A stretch of 64,000 nucleotides of DNA, from positions 372,001 to 436,000 of the forward strand of contig NZ_LUVZ01000023.1 of assembly GCF_001593385.1 (NCBI RefSeq), written 5' to 3'. Of this stretch, positions 1 through 9,298 are shown in pieces. The stretch's first letter is position 1. Each line of letters starts with the position of its first letter. The notes beneath the pieces are model-generated. The model saw only the letters and a program-made list of their open reading frames with translations, did not search any database and was not told the origin of the DNA. A program made the position numbers and the translations under genes. The stretch comes from Chryseobacterium cucumeris. GTDB taxonomy: Bacteria; Bacteroidota; Bacteroidia; Flavobacteriales; Weeksellaceae.

Positions 1-973
1 TGGTTTCTATCTGAGTTGTTTTTACGTTGATATTCTGGTTGGTTATCCAGCCTGTGCTTTCGTCAAACTTAATGGTTCCGTTCTGAACAAGCTCACTGCT
101 CAGGCTGTGTGTGATAGGTCCCTGAGTTTTCTTTTCTGTTTTCTTGGGAATACCTCCGGTTACTGCAATTTCTGCAGCTCCGTTTCCTAAGCTTTTCATT
201 ACATAATTGGAGGTTACTTTAACAGCTCCGCTGGCGTCAGCATTTTCAGAAGTTGACCATTTTTCTCCGATTTTAACTCCTTTTTTAGGAATAATCATCA
301 GGTTTTTATGGAACTGATCTTTCAGTACTTTTTCGTTGAATGACTGCTTAAGACTTGCTACTACGCTTGCTTTTTCATTGGCATCTTTGATAAGTGTACC
401 AACTGCGTTACCTACTTTTGTGTAAACAGCATCAAATCCTGTAATAGAAATTACATTCCCTTTTGTATCCATCTTCATCTGAAGTTTGTTTCCGGTAAGC
501 GCTTTGTTGACGTTCCAGATCATTTTTAGATCATCTTCTTTTGGAAGTGGAAGTTTGGTGTCTACTACTACCGTTTTTCCCTGTGCAGATTGAGAGCTTC
601 TCTTTGCTACAAGATTAAGAGTCATCTCATATACATTTCCTTTGATATCATCCACTACAAAATTCATTTCATCCGTAGATTCGCTTGTTGCAGTGATAGA
701 TTTCCCTTGAGGATCTGTCATTGTTTTTACATCTCTCTGATAAGTGGTAAGAGGATATGTTTTTCCTTTTTCAAGCTTAAAAGTTTGGGTGATAACTCCC
801 GCAGAATCTTTGATAGCCGGGTTTTCTGCAACTTTCGCTACAGAATCAGCAGGAACTTCTACAGTTACTGTCTTTCCGGTTTTAGGATCTACTTTTGTTA
901 TTTTTGCCGTTTCTTTTTTACAAGACACAAGGGCTATTGATGATATAAGCGCAAGCGCTGCAATATTCTTCAT
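1..973 (-). CDS. DUF6263-like lipoprotein (3' end outside window)
   Basis: The minus strand is open from ATG at 973 to the window edge, so the C-terminus is missing. The product starts MKNIAALALISSIALVSCKK, a lipoprotein signal with the lipobox cysteine at residue 18, which predicts an outer-membrane or periplasmic lipoprotein. The rest is a soluble beta-rich domain with stretches such as FVVDDIKGNVYEMTL and GVKIGEKWS. These resemble the DUF6263 family of Bacteroidetes; that assignment is from memory of the family. No catalytic motif was seen and the function is unknown. It lies 15 nt downstream of the serine hydrolase on the same strand, so co-transcription is likely. Confidence 0.75.
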   Translation of the reverse strand, partial: MKNIAALALISSIALVSCKKETAKITKVDPKTGKTVTVEVPADSVAKVAENPAIKDSAGVITQTFKLEKGKTYPLTTYQRDVKTMTDPQGKSITATSESTDEMNFVVDDIKGNVYEMTLNLVAKRSSQSAQGKTVVVDTKLPLPKEDDLKMIWNVNKALTGNKLQMKMDTKGNVISITGFDAVYTKVGNAVGTLIKDANEKASVVASLKQSFNEKVLKDQFHKNLMIIPKKGVKIGEKWSTSENADASGAVKVTSNYVMKSLGNGAAEIAVTGGIPKKTEKKTQGPITHSLSSELVQNGTIKFDESTGWITNQNINVKTTQIET

Positions 974-988
974 TCGATTTTTTTAACT

Positions 989-2107
989 TTATTTTTTACT
1001 ACTGTTTCTTAATATATTATCTGCAATATCATGCAGTTTCCCCTGGGATTCTCCATCCGATTCATTGGAAAGTACTACGACTCCCATGTTTTTTGATGGA
1101 TATATCTGAAGAACACTTGAAAAACCAAATGTACCTCCTGTATGATAAACGGTTTGAGTTCCATCTTCATAGGTGTGCAATCTCCAATATAATCCAATAG
1201 CATCTCCTTCACTTTTTACAAAAGGAGTATGGGATGCTTTCACATATTTATTGTTCTCATCCAGATGATACTGCATGTATTTCACAAGATCTCCCGTAGT
1301 AGAAATGATTCCTCCTGCAGGAGCAAAAATGGTTGTGAAATTTCTGGGCATTATCTTTCCTTTTTCGTTATAACGAGTCAATAGCTGTGCAGAATTCGTA
1401 CCAATAATAGTATGATTCATTTTCAGAGGCTTTGTGATATACTCTGAAAGCAGGTTTTCATAGCTTGTATGATATACTTTTTCAAGGATATCCCCGGCAA
1501 TCTGTGTTCCTACATTGGAATATTTATATTCTGTTCCGGGTACAAAATCCACTTTAGCCTGATGAAGATCCTCATAAAAATTCTTTTTTGAATAGTTTTT
1601 ATAAAAATCCGACAATGCCAGGGCAACAGAGTCCATCGGTTTTTTGAACGTTTCAGACTGATCCGGTAAAAACTGAGGCAATCCTGATGAATGATTGGTT
1701 AGATTACCGATTGTTATCGGGTGCTTTTCAAATTCAAGATTAGGATAATTTCCTATATATTTCCGGATATCATCATCCATTTTGATTTTACCATCTACTA
1801 AAGCATGAGCCAGAAGTGTTCCGGTAAAGGTCTTTGTGATGGATGCAATCTCATATGGACTTTGCGAGGTTGGAAGCTCTGATTTCCCTATTTCCGTTGT
1901 CCCATAATTATAGAAATAACTTTTACCATCTTTAAAAATGCCTATTGAAATTCCTACACGTGCAGGATCCTGCATATAAGCAACAGCTTCTTTCTGAACC
2001 ATCTTATCAAGATCAGTGGCAAGACGGTTGTCTGTTGCTGTTTTTTTTGTCTGGGCATTAAAAGCCAACGGGACAAAAAATAAAGGTAAAAGTGATTGTA
2101 TTTTCAT
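989..2107 (-). CDS. Secreted serine hydrolase, class C beta-lactamase/PBP-like
   Basis: Residues 1-19 (MKIQSLLPLFFVPLAFNAQ) form a signal peptide. The beta-lactamase/transpeptidase fold is marked by S89-I-T-K92 (SxxK nucleophile and base), Y196-S-N (YxN) and H322-T-G-G (the KTG-equivalent, with His as in many class C-like esterases and D-aminopeptidases). At 372 aa it has the normal length for a single-domain family member. Substrate cannot be told from sequence; peptidoglycan-derived peptides, beta-lactams or esters are all possible. The start lies 2 nt after the rlmB stop, so the two are probably translated from one mRNA. Confidence 0.88.
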   Translation of the reverse strand: MKIQSLLPLFFVPLAFNAQTKKTATDNRLATDLDKMVQKEAVAYMQDPARVGISIGIFKDGKSYFYNYGTTEIGKSELPTSQSPYEIASITKTFTGTLLAHALVDGKIKMDDDIRKYIGNYPNLEFEKHPITIGNLTNHSSGLPQFLPDQSETFKKPMDSVALALSDFYKNYSKKNFYEDLHQAKVDFVPGTEYKYSNVGTQIAGDILEKVYHTSYENLLSEYITKPLKMNHTIIGTNSAQLLTRYNEKGKIMPRNFTTIFAPAGGIISTTGDLVKYMQYHLDENNKYVKASHTPFVKSEGDAIGLYWRLHTYEDGTQTVYHTGGTFGFSSVLQIYPSKNMGVVVLSNESDGESQGKLHDIADNILRNSSKK

Positions 2108-2109
2108 GG

Positions 2110-2859
2110 TTATGGATTAGGTATCACGGACATTTTCTGTCTTACCGCTTCATACAAAATCGCTCCACATGCTACAGAAACATTCAGGGACTGAGTTTTT
2201 CCTTCAATAGGAAGTTTTATTTTTTCATCAGCATGATGCAGTACTTCTTTAGAAATTCCGGTTTCCTCATTTCCCATCACGATAGCACATGGCTCTGTCA
2301 TATTAACATCATAGATAAGTTTCTGAGCTTTTTCACTGGCTGCATATACAGAAATTCCGCTTTGCTGAAGGAAGTCTACCGTGTGGGCAAGATTGTTTTC
2401 CTTACATATTTTGATATTATAGATCGCTCCGGCAGAAGTTTTTATCGCATCGGAATTGATAGGAGCAGCTCCTTTTTCAGGAATAATAACTGCATCTATT
2501 CCTACGCATTCCGCTGTTCTGCAGATGGCTCCAAAGTTTCTTACATCGGTAAGTCTGTCCAGAATTAAAAGGAAAGGTGTTTTTCCCTGTTCGAATAATT
2601 GTGGAACAATATCCTCCACTTTATGAAACGGTACATCCGAAATAAAAGCTACCACACCCTGGTGGTTTTTTCTTGTAAAACGGTTCAGTTTTTCAACCGG
2701 AACATAATTGGGACGGATTTTATTTTTCGCTAAAATGGCTTTTAATTCAGCATAAATAGGACCCTGAAGTGCATTCTGCACAAAGATCTTGTCAATCGTT
2801 TTTCCCGCTTCAATTGCTTCAATCACGGGACGTAGCCCGAAAATAAAATCGTCTTTCAT
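2110..2859 (-). CDS. rlmB: 23S rRNA (guanosine-2'-O-)-methyltransferase RlmB, TrmH/SpoU family
   Basis: This 249-aa protein has the RlmB layout. An N-terminal substrate-binding domain (about 1-75, starting FIFGLRPVIEAI) precedes a SPOUT methyltransferase knot. The three SpoU motifs are clear: DRLTDVRNFGAICRTAEC (101-118), AIVMGNEETGIS (192-203) and LPIEGKTQSLNVSVACGAIL (about 216-235). Members methylate a 23S rRNA guanosine (G2251 in E. coli) using S-adenosylmethionine. The sequence cannot exclude a related tRNA/rRNA SpoU enzyme, but length and N-domain favour RlmB. It is the first gene of a minus-strand operon with the serine hydrolase and the DUF6263-like lipoprotein. Confidence 0.9.
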   Translation of the reverse strand: MKDDFIFGLRPVIEAIEAGKTIDKIFVQNALQGPIYAELKAILAKNKIRPNYVPVEKLNRFTRKNHQGVVAFISDVPFHKVEDIVPQLFEQGKTPFLLILDRLTDVRNFGAICRTAECVGIDAVIIPEKGAAPINSDAIKTSAGAIYNIKICKENNLAHTVDFLQQSGISVYAASEKAQKLIYDVNMTEPCAIVMGNEETGISKEVLHHADEKIKLPIEGKTQSLNVSVACGAILYEAVRQKMSVIPNP

Positions 2860-2880
2860 TGAAAATGTATTATATAGTTA

Positions 2881-2974
2881 TAGAGTGAATGGTCAATCTT
2901 GAATTTTACTTTGTAAGTCAATTGGTTGGATGCCTATTCACTTCTGACCATTGACTTGCGTAGCAAGATTCACT
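2881..2974. repeat. Low-complexity palindromic intergenic spacer
   Basis: The gap between rlmB and the DinB gene holds related short words on both sides. AGTGAAT with GGTCAAT lies at 2884-2897 and their inverted forms (ACCATTGAC, ATTCACT) near 2947-2974. A small hairpin CTTGC-GTA-GCAAG sits at 2955-2967. Similar degenerate spacers recur elsewhere in the window. No coding signal was seen. Confidence 0.4.
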
Positions 2975-3446
2975 ATCTCCCTTTCTCTCCTAAAATTGCT
3001 CTTTTCTGTGCCATCACATACCCGTAATGAAGGCTTTCATGCATATTGTTGAAGATAATAGCATCCTGAATGCTTTTCAGATCCATGCCGAAACTTGTGG
3101 TGTAGGGAGTGTAATCTGAGAAGAAATCACTGTCATAATCCTTCATTAAAATCTTTGAAGTTTCAGTAAGTAAAAATTCTAAATCTTCCACTTCTGATTT
3201 CTGAACATTTAAGTTGGGTAAAGTTCCTTTTTTGTAGGTTTCAATCCAATACTTGTCAATACGGAAAGGATTTCCGCTCAGGTAATAGTGCAGTAGCTGT
3301 TGTGTAGCAACAGTATGTGCAATATTCCAGTAAATATTGTTGTTGAAACCATCCGGAATCAGGATCAGATCTTCATGAGATGTGTTCTGAAGGATATCTA
3401 AAAGGTTCTTTCTTACCTGTCTGTGTGCTTGAAAATGATAATTCAT
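2973..3446 (-). CDS. DinB-family four-helix-bundle protein
   Basis: This 157-aa soluble protein has no signal peptide. It shows the DinB/YfiT pattern of three widely spaced histidines that usually bind one divalent metal: H44 in NIAHTVATQQLL, then H136 and H140 in NNMHESLHYGYV. The start MNYHFQAHRQVRKNLLDIL is typical of helix 1. Many DinB proteins act as thiol-dependent (bacillithiol, mycothiol) transferases, but members of this Flavobacteriia subgroup have no assigned substrate. It is monocistronic: a consensus promoter lies upstream and the next gene downstream ends a separate unit. Confidence 0.85.
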   Translation of the reverse strand: MNYHFQAHRQVRKNLLDILQNTSHEDLILIPDGFNNNIYWNIAHTVATQQLLHYYLSGNPFRIDKYWIETYKKGTLPNLNVQKSEVEDLEFLLTETSKILMKDYDSDFFSDYTPYTTSFGMDLKSIQDAIIFNNMHESLHYGYVMAQKRAILGEKGR

Positions 3447-3466
3447 TTTGCAAAATTTTTAATCAC

Positions 3467-3497
3467 CAAAAATAGTTTAATAAACTGGAAATGACAA
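3467..3497 (-). promoter_or_regulatory. Bacteroidetes-type promoter for the DinB-like gene
   Basis: Read on the minus strand there is TTG at 3497-3495, a 20-nt spacer and TATTTTTG at 3474-3467. This matches the Flavobacterium consensus TTG-N17-23-TAnnTTTG. The start codon at 3446 is 20 nt further on. Confidence 0.6.
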
Positions 3498-3631
3498 TTT
3501 TTTTGACTAGAGGATTAAAGTTAAAATTTTTTAACTATTTTGAAAAAGAGTGAAGTAAGGTTCATCTTTTGAGTAGTTTTTATTGATGTCAGAATGTTTT
3601 TTACAGTTAATTTTACATGATGATCAATAGA

Positions 3632-3666
3632 AAAACCCTCTTGAGTGGAGTTTCAGAGAGGGTTTT
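3632..3666 (-). terminator. Intrinsic terminator after the PNGase-F-like gene
   Basis: A 10-bp stem AAAACCCTCT / AGAGGGTTTT encloses a 15-nt loop and is followed on the minus strand by a T-rich stretch. It lies 31 nt after the stop of the gene ending at 3697. Confidence 0.8.
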
Positions 3667-3696
3667 GTTATTTTGTTTTTAAAAGATGTGTTAAAG

Positions 3697-5031
3697 TTAC
3701 TTTTTTATGATTTTGTGTTTAAAGGCAGTTCCGTCTTTTAAAACAATATGTAAAAAATAAACTCCTGTGCTGTATGAGGAAAGATCTATTCTGTTCTCTT
3801 TATAAGTTTCGGAAAGTTTTCTTCCTTCCATATTGAAAAGGCTTATTGAGCTGACCTCTACTTTTGATTTTACATTCACAAAGTCAGCAGTAGGGTTGGG
3901 GTAAATATTCACATCTACTGTTTTGATCTCTTTTATATTCAAAGCTGTATTGCTTTTCCCCTGCATATAAACGGATAGCATGACATATCCCTGCTGTTGG
4001 TTGAAAACTGCAGTTGGAATTGTGTGTTTCAAAGTATGATTACCTGCAGTTAAGTTGGGTAATGTAAATTCTCTGATGGGAACAGAATTTCCGGGACACC
4101 AGTTATTCCATGAAGTCCAGTCAGCAAAAGTTTTAGGAGTAGAACCATAGATTCCGTTTCCTTGAGTATTGTATACACGGTACGGTTCACATGAAATGCC
4201 TCCGGGAGTATAGGTGAGTACTTGTACGTCATCTATATAGGTGTAATTTTGTCTTCTGATATATTCTTCACCACCACTGTTAGCGCCATGAGGAGTTGAT
4301 ATTACGAAGAAGCGGGCATTGGTAACAGGGGCTGGAAGATTAAAAGTGACAATTCTAACGGTTTCCCCGGTAACATCAGTGTTGTTATAGTTGTTAAGGG
4401 TGTTATAACTTAATATAGGTACAATGCTGTTGGTGTCTGTAGGAGTGGCTCCTGTATCCGTTGAGAAAAAGGTAAGAGTTCCTGAAAAAACATCAATTCT
4501 GTTTGCACAGCCTGAAACCTGCGTTTGTGCTGCATAGGGAACCCCGAAAACATCCAGTTCCATATAGAGATCATACATGCTGCGCAATGTTGTGTCATGG
4601 AATATGCTGTATAAATTGCTGACATCATAAGTGTAAGGAACTTCAGAAGGAGTCCTGTTTTTATTCATGAAAGGAGTAATATATCTGCCTATTTCAATTC
4701 TTTTGACATTAGTGTCATTGATTGTATAAGTAGCTTGATTTTTAGGAACCATTGCTAAGAAGACTTCTCCAAGACGGTCATAATTGTCACATAAAGGAGC
4801 AATGGTTACACGCATAGCAATTTTAGCTTTAAAAGCATCTAGTTCTACATCAGTAAGTTTTCTGGTATACCTGGCATTCGTCAGCCTTGTCAAACCGGCA
4901 GGTACAGGGTTGGATACCATAGTAGCATAGCCATCGTAGTATACTGCATCTGAAATTATATTGGTCATTGTCGTTTGGGCGAAAACGAGATGGGTAATCA
5001 AAAAACTGGAAAAGAATAGCTTTTTATACAT
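3697..5031 (-). CDS. Secreted PNGase-F-like protein with T9SS type A sorting domain
   Basis: A signal peptide (MYKKLFFSSFLITHLVFAQ) is followed by a beta-sandwich region and a C-terminal T9SS type A domain (about 373-444), with IYPNPTADFVNV, a GRKLSE segment, YSTGVYFLHI and a basic tail ending IIKK. The segment WTSWNNWCPGNSVP and the following LTAGNHTLKHTIPTA resemble the C-terminal lectin-like domain of peptide:N-glycosidase F, which removes N-glycans from glycoproteins. I did not identify the catalytic Asp/Glu set, so enzymatic activity is uncertain; it may be a non-catalytic relative. T9SS cargo is exported and then anchored on, or released from, the cell surface. It is transcribed alone and divergently from the next gene. 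Confidence 0.7.
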   Translation of the reverse strand: MYKKLFFSSFLITHLVFAQTTMTNIISDAVYYDGYATMVSNPVPAGLTRLTNARYTRKLTDVELDAFKAKIAMRVTIAPLCDNYDRLGEVFLAMVPKNQATYTINDTNVKRIEIGRYITPFMNKNRTPSEVPYTYDVSNLYSIFHDTTLRSMYDLYMELDVFGVPYAAQTQVSGCANRIDVFSGTLTFFSTDTGATPTDTNSIVPILSYNTLNNYNNTDVTGETVRIVTFNLPAPVTNARFFVISTPHGANSGGEEYIRRQNYTYIDDVQVLTYTPGGISCEPYRVYNTQGNGIYGSTPKTFADWTSWNNWCPGNSVPIREFTLPNLTAGNHTLKHTIPTAVFNQQQGYVMLSVYMQGKSNTALNIKEIKTVDVNIYPNPTADFVNVKSKVEVSSISLFNMEGRKLSETYKENRIDLSSYSTGVYFLHIVLKDGTAFKHKIIKK

Positions 5032-5238
5032 GTTATTGATGTTTAGTGTAAATATATGAAATATGTATTGAAATTACTTTTAATTTATTTTATTTTTATG
5101 TCTTGTTATTGTTTTGTTATTAAATGTGTATTGTTTTTAATATCGGATGTATTTTTGTTTAAATTTTTTTTTGCGTTGAATTAAATAATGAAATATTTTT
5201 TTTATTGCTATAATCATAGTATTTATTATTAAATTAGC

Positions 5239-5250
5239 ATGGTATACCAT
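5239..5250. promoter_or_regulatory. 12-bp perfect palindrome in a divergent promoter region
   Basis: ATGGTATACCAT is a perfect 12-bp palindrome 16 nt before the start at 5267. It sits in the AT-rich space between two divergent genes for secreted proteins. It could be an operator, but no regulator gene lies next to it. Confidence 0.3.
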
Positions 5251-5266
5251 ATTAATGTTATTAATA

Positions 5267-6574
5267 ATGAAAAGATTTTTACTTTTAGGTTTGTTTTTTG
5301 TAGTGGTGGTGATTAACGCCCAAATCAATATCAATATTGGGAGTCCAAATGTTGGTGTTGCTCCTGTAAGCAGTTTTTTTTCCTATTCTTATGTACAGCA
5401 GATATATCCTAAGCAGGAAATTAACGCCAATGCTGCAGGCAATATTACAGGGCTTACATTTTATGTGGATCCTTCCTCTACAATTACTGAATCTTCAAAC
5501 TGGACGTTATATCTCGGACATACGTCAAAAACTGCCTTTGCTTCCGGTACAGATTGGATTCCTGCAGCACAGTTGACTCAGGTGTTCACAGGAGCCGTAA
5601 GCAAGAATAATAATAAAGTTGAAGTTGTTTTTACAACACCATTTACTTATAATAATGTTGATAACCTGGTTGTTGCAGCAAAAGAGAATTCTCCGAATAT
5701 CGATATCAATAATTTTGATGAAGCTTTTCATGTTTATTCACATATCCCTTACTCAACGTTGTTTTATAAAGGAGATCGTGCAGTAGTGGATATTGCATCT
5801 CCTCCCGGAGGAATCAGGGCGGATTATAAATCGTCAGTTACCATTTCAGGCCTTATACCAAGTACCGGACCGGCATGTCCTTTTGTCGTTTATCCGGTAA
5901 ATAATAGTCAGAATATTTCTTTAACTCCCAATTTCAGCTGGCTTCCGGCTTCAGGGGCTACATCCTACAAAGTTTCGTTAGGAACGAGTTCAGGAAGCTC
6001 TGATATTATTAATCAGCAAACAGTTTCAGGAAGTAGCTTTACCCCTTCCACAGCGCTTACAGCCGGAACAACTTATTATTTAAAAGTAACATCAGTGTCG
6101 GGGAATACAGAATCCTCAGGATGTTCTGAACTTGTTTTTAAGACTGTTCCTCCAATACCTGTAAACGATGCATGTACTGGAGCATTGCAGGCATTGGTAT
6201 TTCCCTATTCTTATACTCAGAATGATGCTGTATCGACCACTAATAATGCCGGAAATATAAGCGTATGTACAAGTAATGGAGATACAGGAATGAACGATGG
6301 GACATGGTTTAAACTGACTGGTGATGGCAGTCAGTATACTATTAAAGTGACTATGCCTTCAGGCAGCAGCTATGATCCGCAGATAGGTGTATATAGTGGC
6401 AGCTGTAGTAATTTGTCATGTACAGGAACTGTAGACAATGGTGGCGGAGGTGCTGCGGAAACCCTTACGATTACCACAGTGTCAGGAACAGAATATTTTG
6501 TAAATGTCGGAGCGTATGAAGATACTACTGATGCTCCTGAAAATATATTCACCATTACAATAAACAAGCTTTAA
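5267..6574 (+). CDS. Secreted fibronectin type III protein
   Basis: The start was set at 5267 rather than the in-frame ATG at 5255, because it gives a clean signal peptide MKRFLLLGLFFVVVVINAQ. The 435-aa product has an N-terminal beta domain (about 20-195), a fibronectin III-like domain (about 200-290, starting CPFVVYPVNNSQNISLTPNF) and a C-terminal pre-peptidase-like beta domain (about 297-435, with VNDACTGA, GTWFKLTGDG and EYFVNVGAYED). No T9SS type A tail is visible, so it may stay periplasmic or use another sorting signal. Function is unknown; adhesion or carbohydrate binding would fit the domains. Confidence 0.75.
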   Translation: MKRFLLLGLFFVVVVINAQININIGSPNVGVAPVSSFFSYSYVQQIYPKQEINANAAGNITGLTFYVDPSSTITESSNWTLYLGHTSKTAFASGTDWIPAAQLTQVFTGAVSKNNNKVEVVFTTPFTYNNVDNLVVAAKENSPNIDINNFDEAFHVYSHIPYSTLFYKGDRAVVDIASPPGGIRADYKSSVTISGLIPSTGPACPFVVYPVNNSQNISLTPNFSWLPASGATSYKVSLGTSSGSSDIINQQTVSGSSFTPSTALTAGTTYYLKVTSVSGNTESSGCSELVFKTVPPIPVNDACTGALQALVFPYSYTQNDAVSTTNNAGNISVCTSNGDTGMNDGTWFKLTGDGSQYTIKVTMPSGSSYDPQIGVYSGSCSNLSCTGTVDNGGGGAAETLTITTVSGTEYFVNVGAYEDTTDAPENIFTITINKL

Positions 6575-6846
6575 AATTAAATAATCAAGTTTCTGATTAA
6601 AAATAAAAATGTTGCAAAAGTGATTTTGTGACATTTTTTTATGGATAATGAGAAGAAAAAACGGGATGGTTTTATGAAGGGAATTTGAATTTCTGGATTT
6701 GTTTATAGATAAGAAATTCAACATTATAGCATTAAATATCTCGTCAATGCCGGAATTTTTAACAAACTTTAACTCAAAAATGGCATTTATTATGTTGATT
6801 AATGCAAGTATTTATCAGAAATTTACCACTTATTTTAAATCAAGCT

Positions 6847-7851
6847 ATGTCAGAGATATATCAAGCTGAAGATATCCGCCAATTGACGGAAAAAGTAAAA
6901 GAAAAAAACTACTTATTTTCTCTTCTGAGACAGGAAATCAACAAAGTTATTATTGGACAGGAATACATGGTAGACCGTCTTTTGGTAGGGCTTTTGGGAA
7001 ATGGACACGTTCTTCTTGAAGGAGTTCCCGGTCTGGCTAAAACCTTAGCGATAAAAACACTGGCTGATGCTGTTCATGGAGATTTCTCAAGGATTCAGTT
7101 TACTCCGGATTTACTTCCTGCAGATGTAGTGGGAACCATGATTTATAATATCAAAGACAATGATTTCTCTATAAAAAAAGGACCTGTATTTGCGAACTTT
7201 GTTTTGGCAGATGAGATCAACCGTGCGCCGGCAAAAGTACAGTCAGCGCTTCTGGAGGTCATGCAGGAAAAACAGGTGACGATTGGAGACGAAACCATGA
7301 AGCTTCCAAAACCGTTCCTGGTACTGGCGACACAAAACCCTATTGACCAGGAAGGAACTTACCTGCTTCCTGAAGCACAAAGCGACCGTTTTATGCTGAA
7401 GTGTACCATAGATTATCCTGCTTTTGAAGATGAAAGACAGGTGATGAGAATGGTTTCAACCTCACACCAGCCAACGGTGAAGCCTGTAATCTCCCTTCAG
7501 GATATTGTAGATGCAAAAGAACTGATCAACCAGATCTATCTCGACGAAAAAATTGAAAAATATATCCTGGATATGGTGTTTGCAACACGTTATCCGGAAA
7601 ACTATGGGCTTTCTGAACTTAAAAATTATATCAGTTTCGGAGCTTCTCCAAGAGCATCCATTAATCTTGCTATCGCCTCAAGAGCTTACGCTTTCTTAAA
7701 AGGAAGAGCATTTGTCATTCCGGAAGATGTAAAAGCATTGGCAAAAGATGTATTGAGACACAGGATGGGATTGACCTTTGAAGCAGAAGCAGAAGAAATC
7801 ACAACTGAGGAAATTATCAATAGAATTTTAGCAAAAATCCAGGCACCATAA
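6847..7851 (+). CDS. moxR: MoxR-family AAA+ ATPase
   Basis: I chose ATG 6847 (MSEIYQAEDIRQL) because the 15 residues encoded by the longer frame are unlike the family. The 334-aa protein has Walker A GVPGLAKT (59-66), Walker B FVLADE (118-123), the sensor-1 region LATQNPIDQEGTY and a C-terminal lid domain, all diagnostic of MoxR. MoxR ATPases act as chaperones or remodelers with VWA-domain partners. It heads the cluster of DUF58, BatA and BatB proteins, the usual context. The stop codon overlaps the next ATG by one base, so translation is coupled to the GNAT gene. Confidence 0.92.
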   Translation: MSEIYQAEDIRQLTEKVKEKNYLFSLLRQEINKVIIGQEYMVDRLLVGLLGNGHVLLEGVPGLAKTLAIKTLADAVHGDFSRIQFTPDLLPADVVGTMIYNIKDNDFSIKKGPVFANFVLADEINRAPAKVQSALLEVMQEKQVTIGDETMKLPKPFLVLATQNPIDQEGTYLLPEAQSDRFMLKCTIDYPAFEDERQVMRMVSTSHQPTVKPVISLQDIVDAKELINQIYLDEKIEKYILDMVFATRYPENYGLSELKNYISFGASPRASINLAIASRAYAFLKGRAFVIPEDVKALAKDVLRHRMGLTFEAEAEEITTEEIINRILAKIQAP

Positions 7852-8309
7852 TGAGTGATGTAGTTGTAAGAAAAGCTGTTCTGGAAGACTGTTCTTCCAT
7901 GCTTGATTTAATTAAAGAACTAGCGGAATATGAAAAAGCACTGCATGAAGTAACAGTGACTTTGGATGATTTTATTCAGGATGGTTTCGGAACTTCTCCT
8001 GTATGGGGAGCTTTCGTGGCAGAATATGAAGGAGAAATAGTTGGAATATCCCTGTATTATGACAGGTATTCAACCTGGAAAGGAAGAAGGCTGTATCTTG
8101 AAGATCTTGTAGTAACTGAAAAGCTAAGAGGAAAGCAGATTGGAAAAAAATTATTTGATGCAACACTGGAATATGGTCAAACCAATAATTACAGTGGAAT
8201 GGTATTTCAGGTATTGAACTGGAATGAACCAGCCATCAATTTTTATAAAAAGTATAATACAAAGTTTGACAATGAGTGGTCGAACGTATCCATTGAGTTT
8301 ATAGACTAA
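7851..8309 (+). CDS. GNAT N-acetyltransferase, SSAT-like
   Basis: This 152-aa GNAT-fold protein has the acetyl-CoA pyrophosphate loop R93-G-K-Q-I-G-K99 in VTEKLRGKQIGKKLF. The segment STWKGRRLYLEDLVV preceding it is close to the signature of spermidine/spermine (diamine) N-acetyltransferases. A polyamine or thialysine substrate is therefore possible, but this is inference. It overlaps the moxR stop by one nucleotide (TAATG) and is followed after 67 nt by the DUF58 gene. An acetyltransferase is not a core part of the Bat system, so its position inside the cluster is notable. Confidence 0.85.
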   Translation: MSDVVVRKAVLEDCSSMLDLIKELAEYEKALHEVTVTLDDFIQDGFGTSPVWGAFVAEYEGEIVGISLYYDRYSTWKGRRLYLEDLVVTEKLRGKQIGKKLFDATLEYGQTNNYSGMVFQVLNWNEPAINFYKKYNTKFDNEWSNVSIEFID

Positions 8310-8376
8310 CCCAAAACCCGGATCCCGACACCAACATTAAACTTTGAATGTTAAACCTTGAATTTTGAATTCGTCT

Positions 8377-9240
8377 ATGCAGATAAAAGATATTGTAAAA
8401 AAAGTAAAGCAGATTGAAATCCGTACCAGAAAAAAGACGGAGGCTGCTTTAATGGGGCAATATCACAGCGCCTTTAAAGGGCAGGGGATGACTTTCTCGG
8501 AAGTTCGACCGTATCAGTTTGGAGATGAAATCAGAAGAATCGACTGGAATAAAACCGCACGTTTCCGTGAGCCATTTGTAAAAGTAATGGAAGAAGAAAG
8601 GGAATTGACAATGATGATTCTCGTAGACATTTCCGCTTCTATGGATTATGGAACAAAGGTTCAACTGAAAAGAGAATATGTAGCCGAAATTGCAGCCAGC
8701 TTAGGATTTTCAGCCGCTGGCAATAATGATAAAGTAGGGTTGATTCTGTTTGCAGATAAAGTATATAAAGTCATTCCTCCTCAAAAAGGAAGAAAACACA
8801 TTCTTTCCATTATCAGTAATATTCTCACTGCAGATTATGTTCCGGCAGAATCTAAAATAGATAAGGCAATGGAATATATGATGGGGATTTTCAAAAGGAA
8901 ATCTCTGGTATTTTTGTTTTCAGATTTTGAAGATGCCTATGATTCCAAAATGCTGAGAGTGGCCTCAAAGAAACATCAGTTGCTGGGAATGAGGATTTAT
9001 GATGAAAAAGATAATGAGATTCCTGATGTAGGCTATGCCCGTTTACTTGATGTGGAAACCGGAAAAGAAATATGGGCCAATACTTCCAGTGCAAGATGGC
9101 GATATACCTTTGCGGAAGCTCAAAAACAAAAACTGAGAGCTCTGGAAGAAGATTTTGCCAACAGCTCTGCCAGTCTTATGAATATCAGTACCGGCTCAGA
9201 TTATTCAAAATTATTGTATAATTACTTTCAGAAAAAATAA
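8377..9240 (+). CDS. DUF58 VWA-like protein of the Bat operon
   Basis: ATG 8377 (MQIKDIVKKVKQ) is preferred over an upstream TTG, which lies in a low-complexity spacer. The 287-aa protein shows the DUF58 signature EVRPYQFGDEIRRIDWNKTA (42-61) and a VWA-like fold whose metal site begins D84-I-S-A-S88 in MMILVDISASMDYG. No membrane segment is seen. DUF58 proteins are regular partners of MoxR ATPases and Bat proteins in stress tolerance and envelope maintenance. It is the first of the Bat structural genes after moxR. Confidence 0.88.
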   Translation: MQIKDIVKKVKQIEIRTRKKTEAALMGQYHSAFKGQGMTFSEVRPYQFGDEIRRIDWNKTARFREPFVKVMEEERELTMMILVDISASMDYGTKVQLKREYVAEIAASLGFSAAGNNDKVGLILFADKVYKVIPPQKGRKHILSIISNILTADYVPAESKIDKAMEYMMGIFKRKSLVFLFSDFEDAYDSKMLRVASKKHQLLGMRIYDEKDNEIPDVGYARLLDVETGKEIWANTSSARWRYTFAEAQKQKLRALEEDFANSSASLMNISTGSDYSKLLYNYFQKK

Positions 9241-9298
9241 CATCGGGCTTAGCTCGTAACTAAAAAACAGAAGGCATTTTGCCTTTATTATTTTAACA

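Noticed and set aside
590..940. 116-aa plus-strand frame
   Set aside because: It is antisense to the DUF6263-like lipoprotein, whose frame continues to the window edge with a lipobox.
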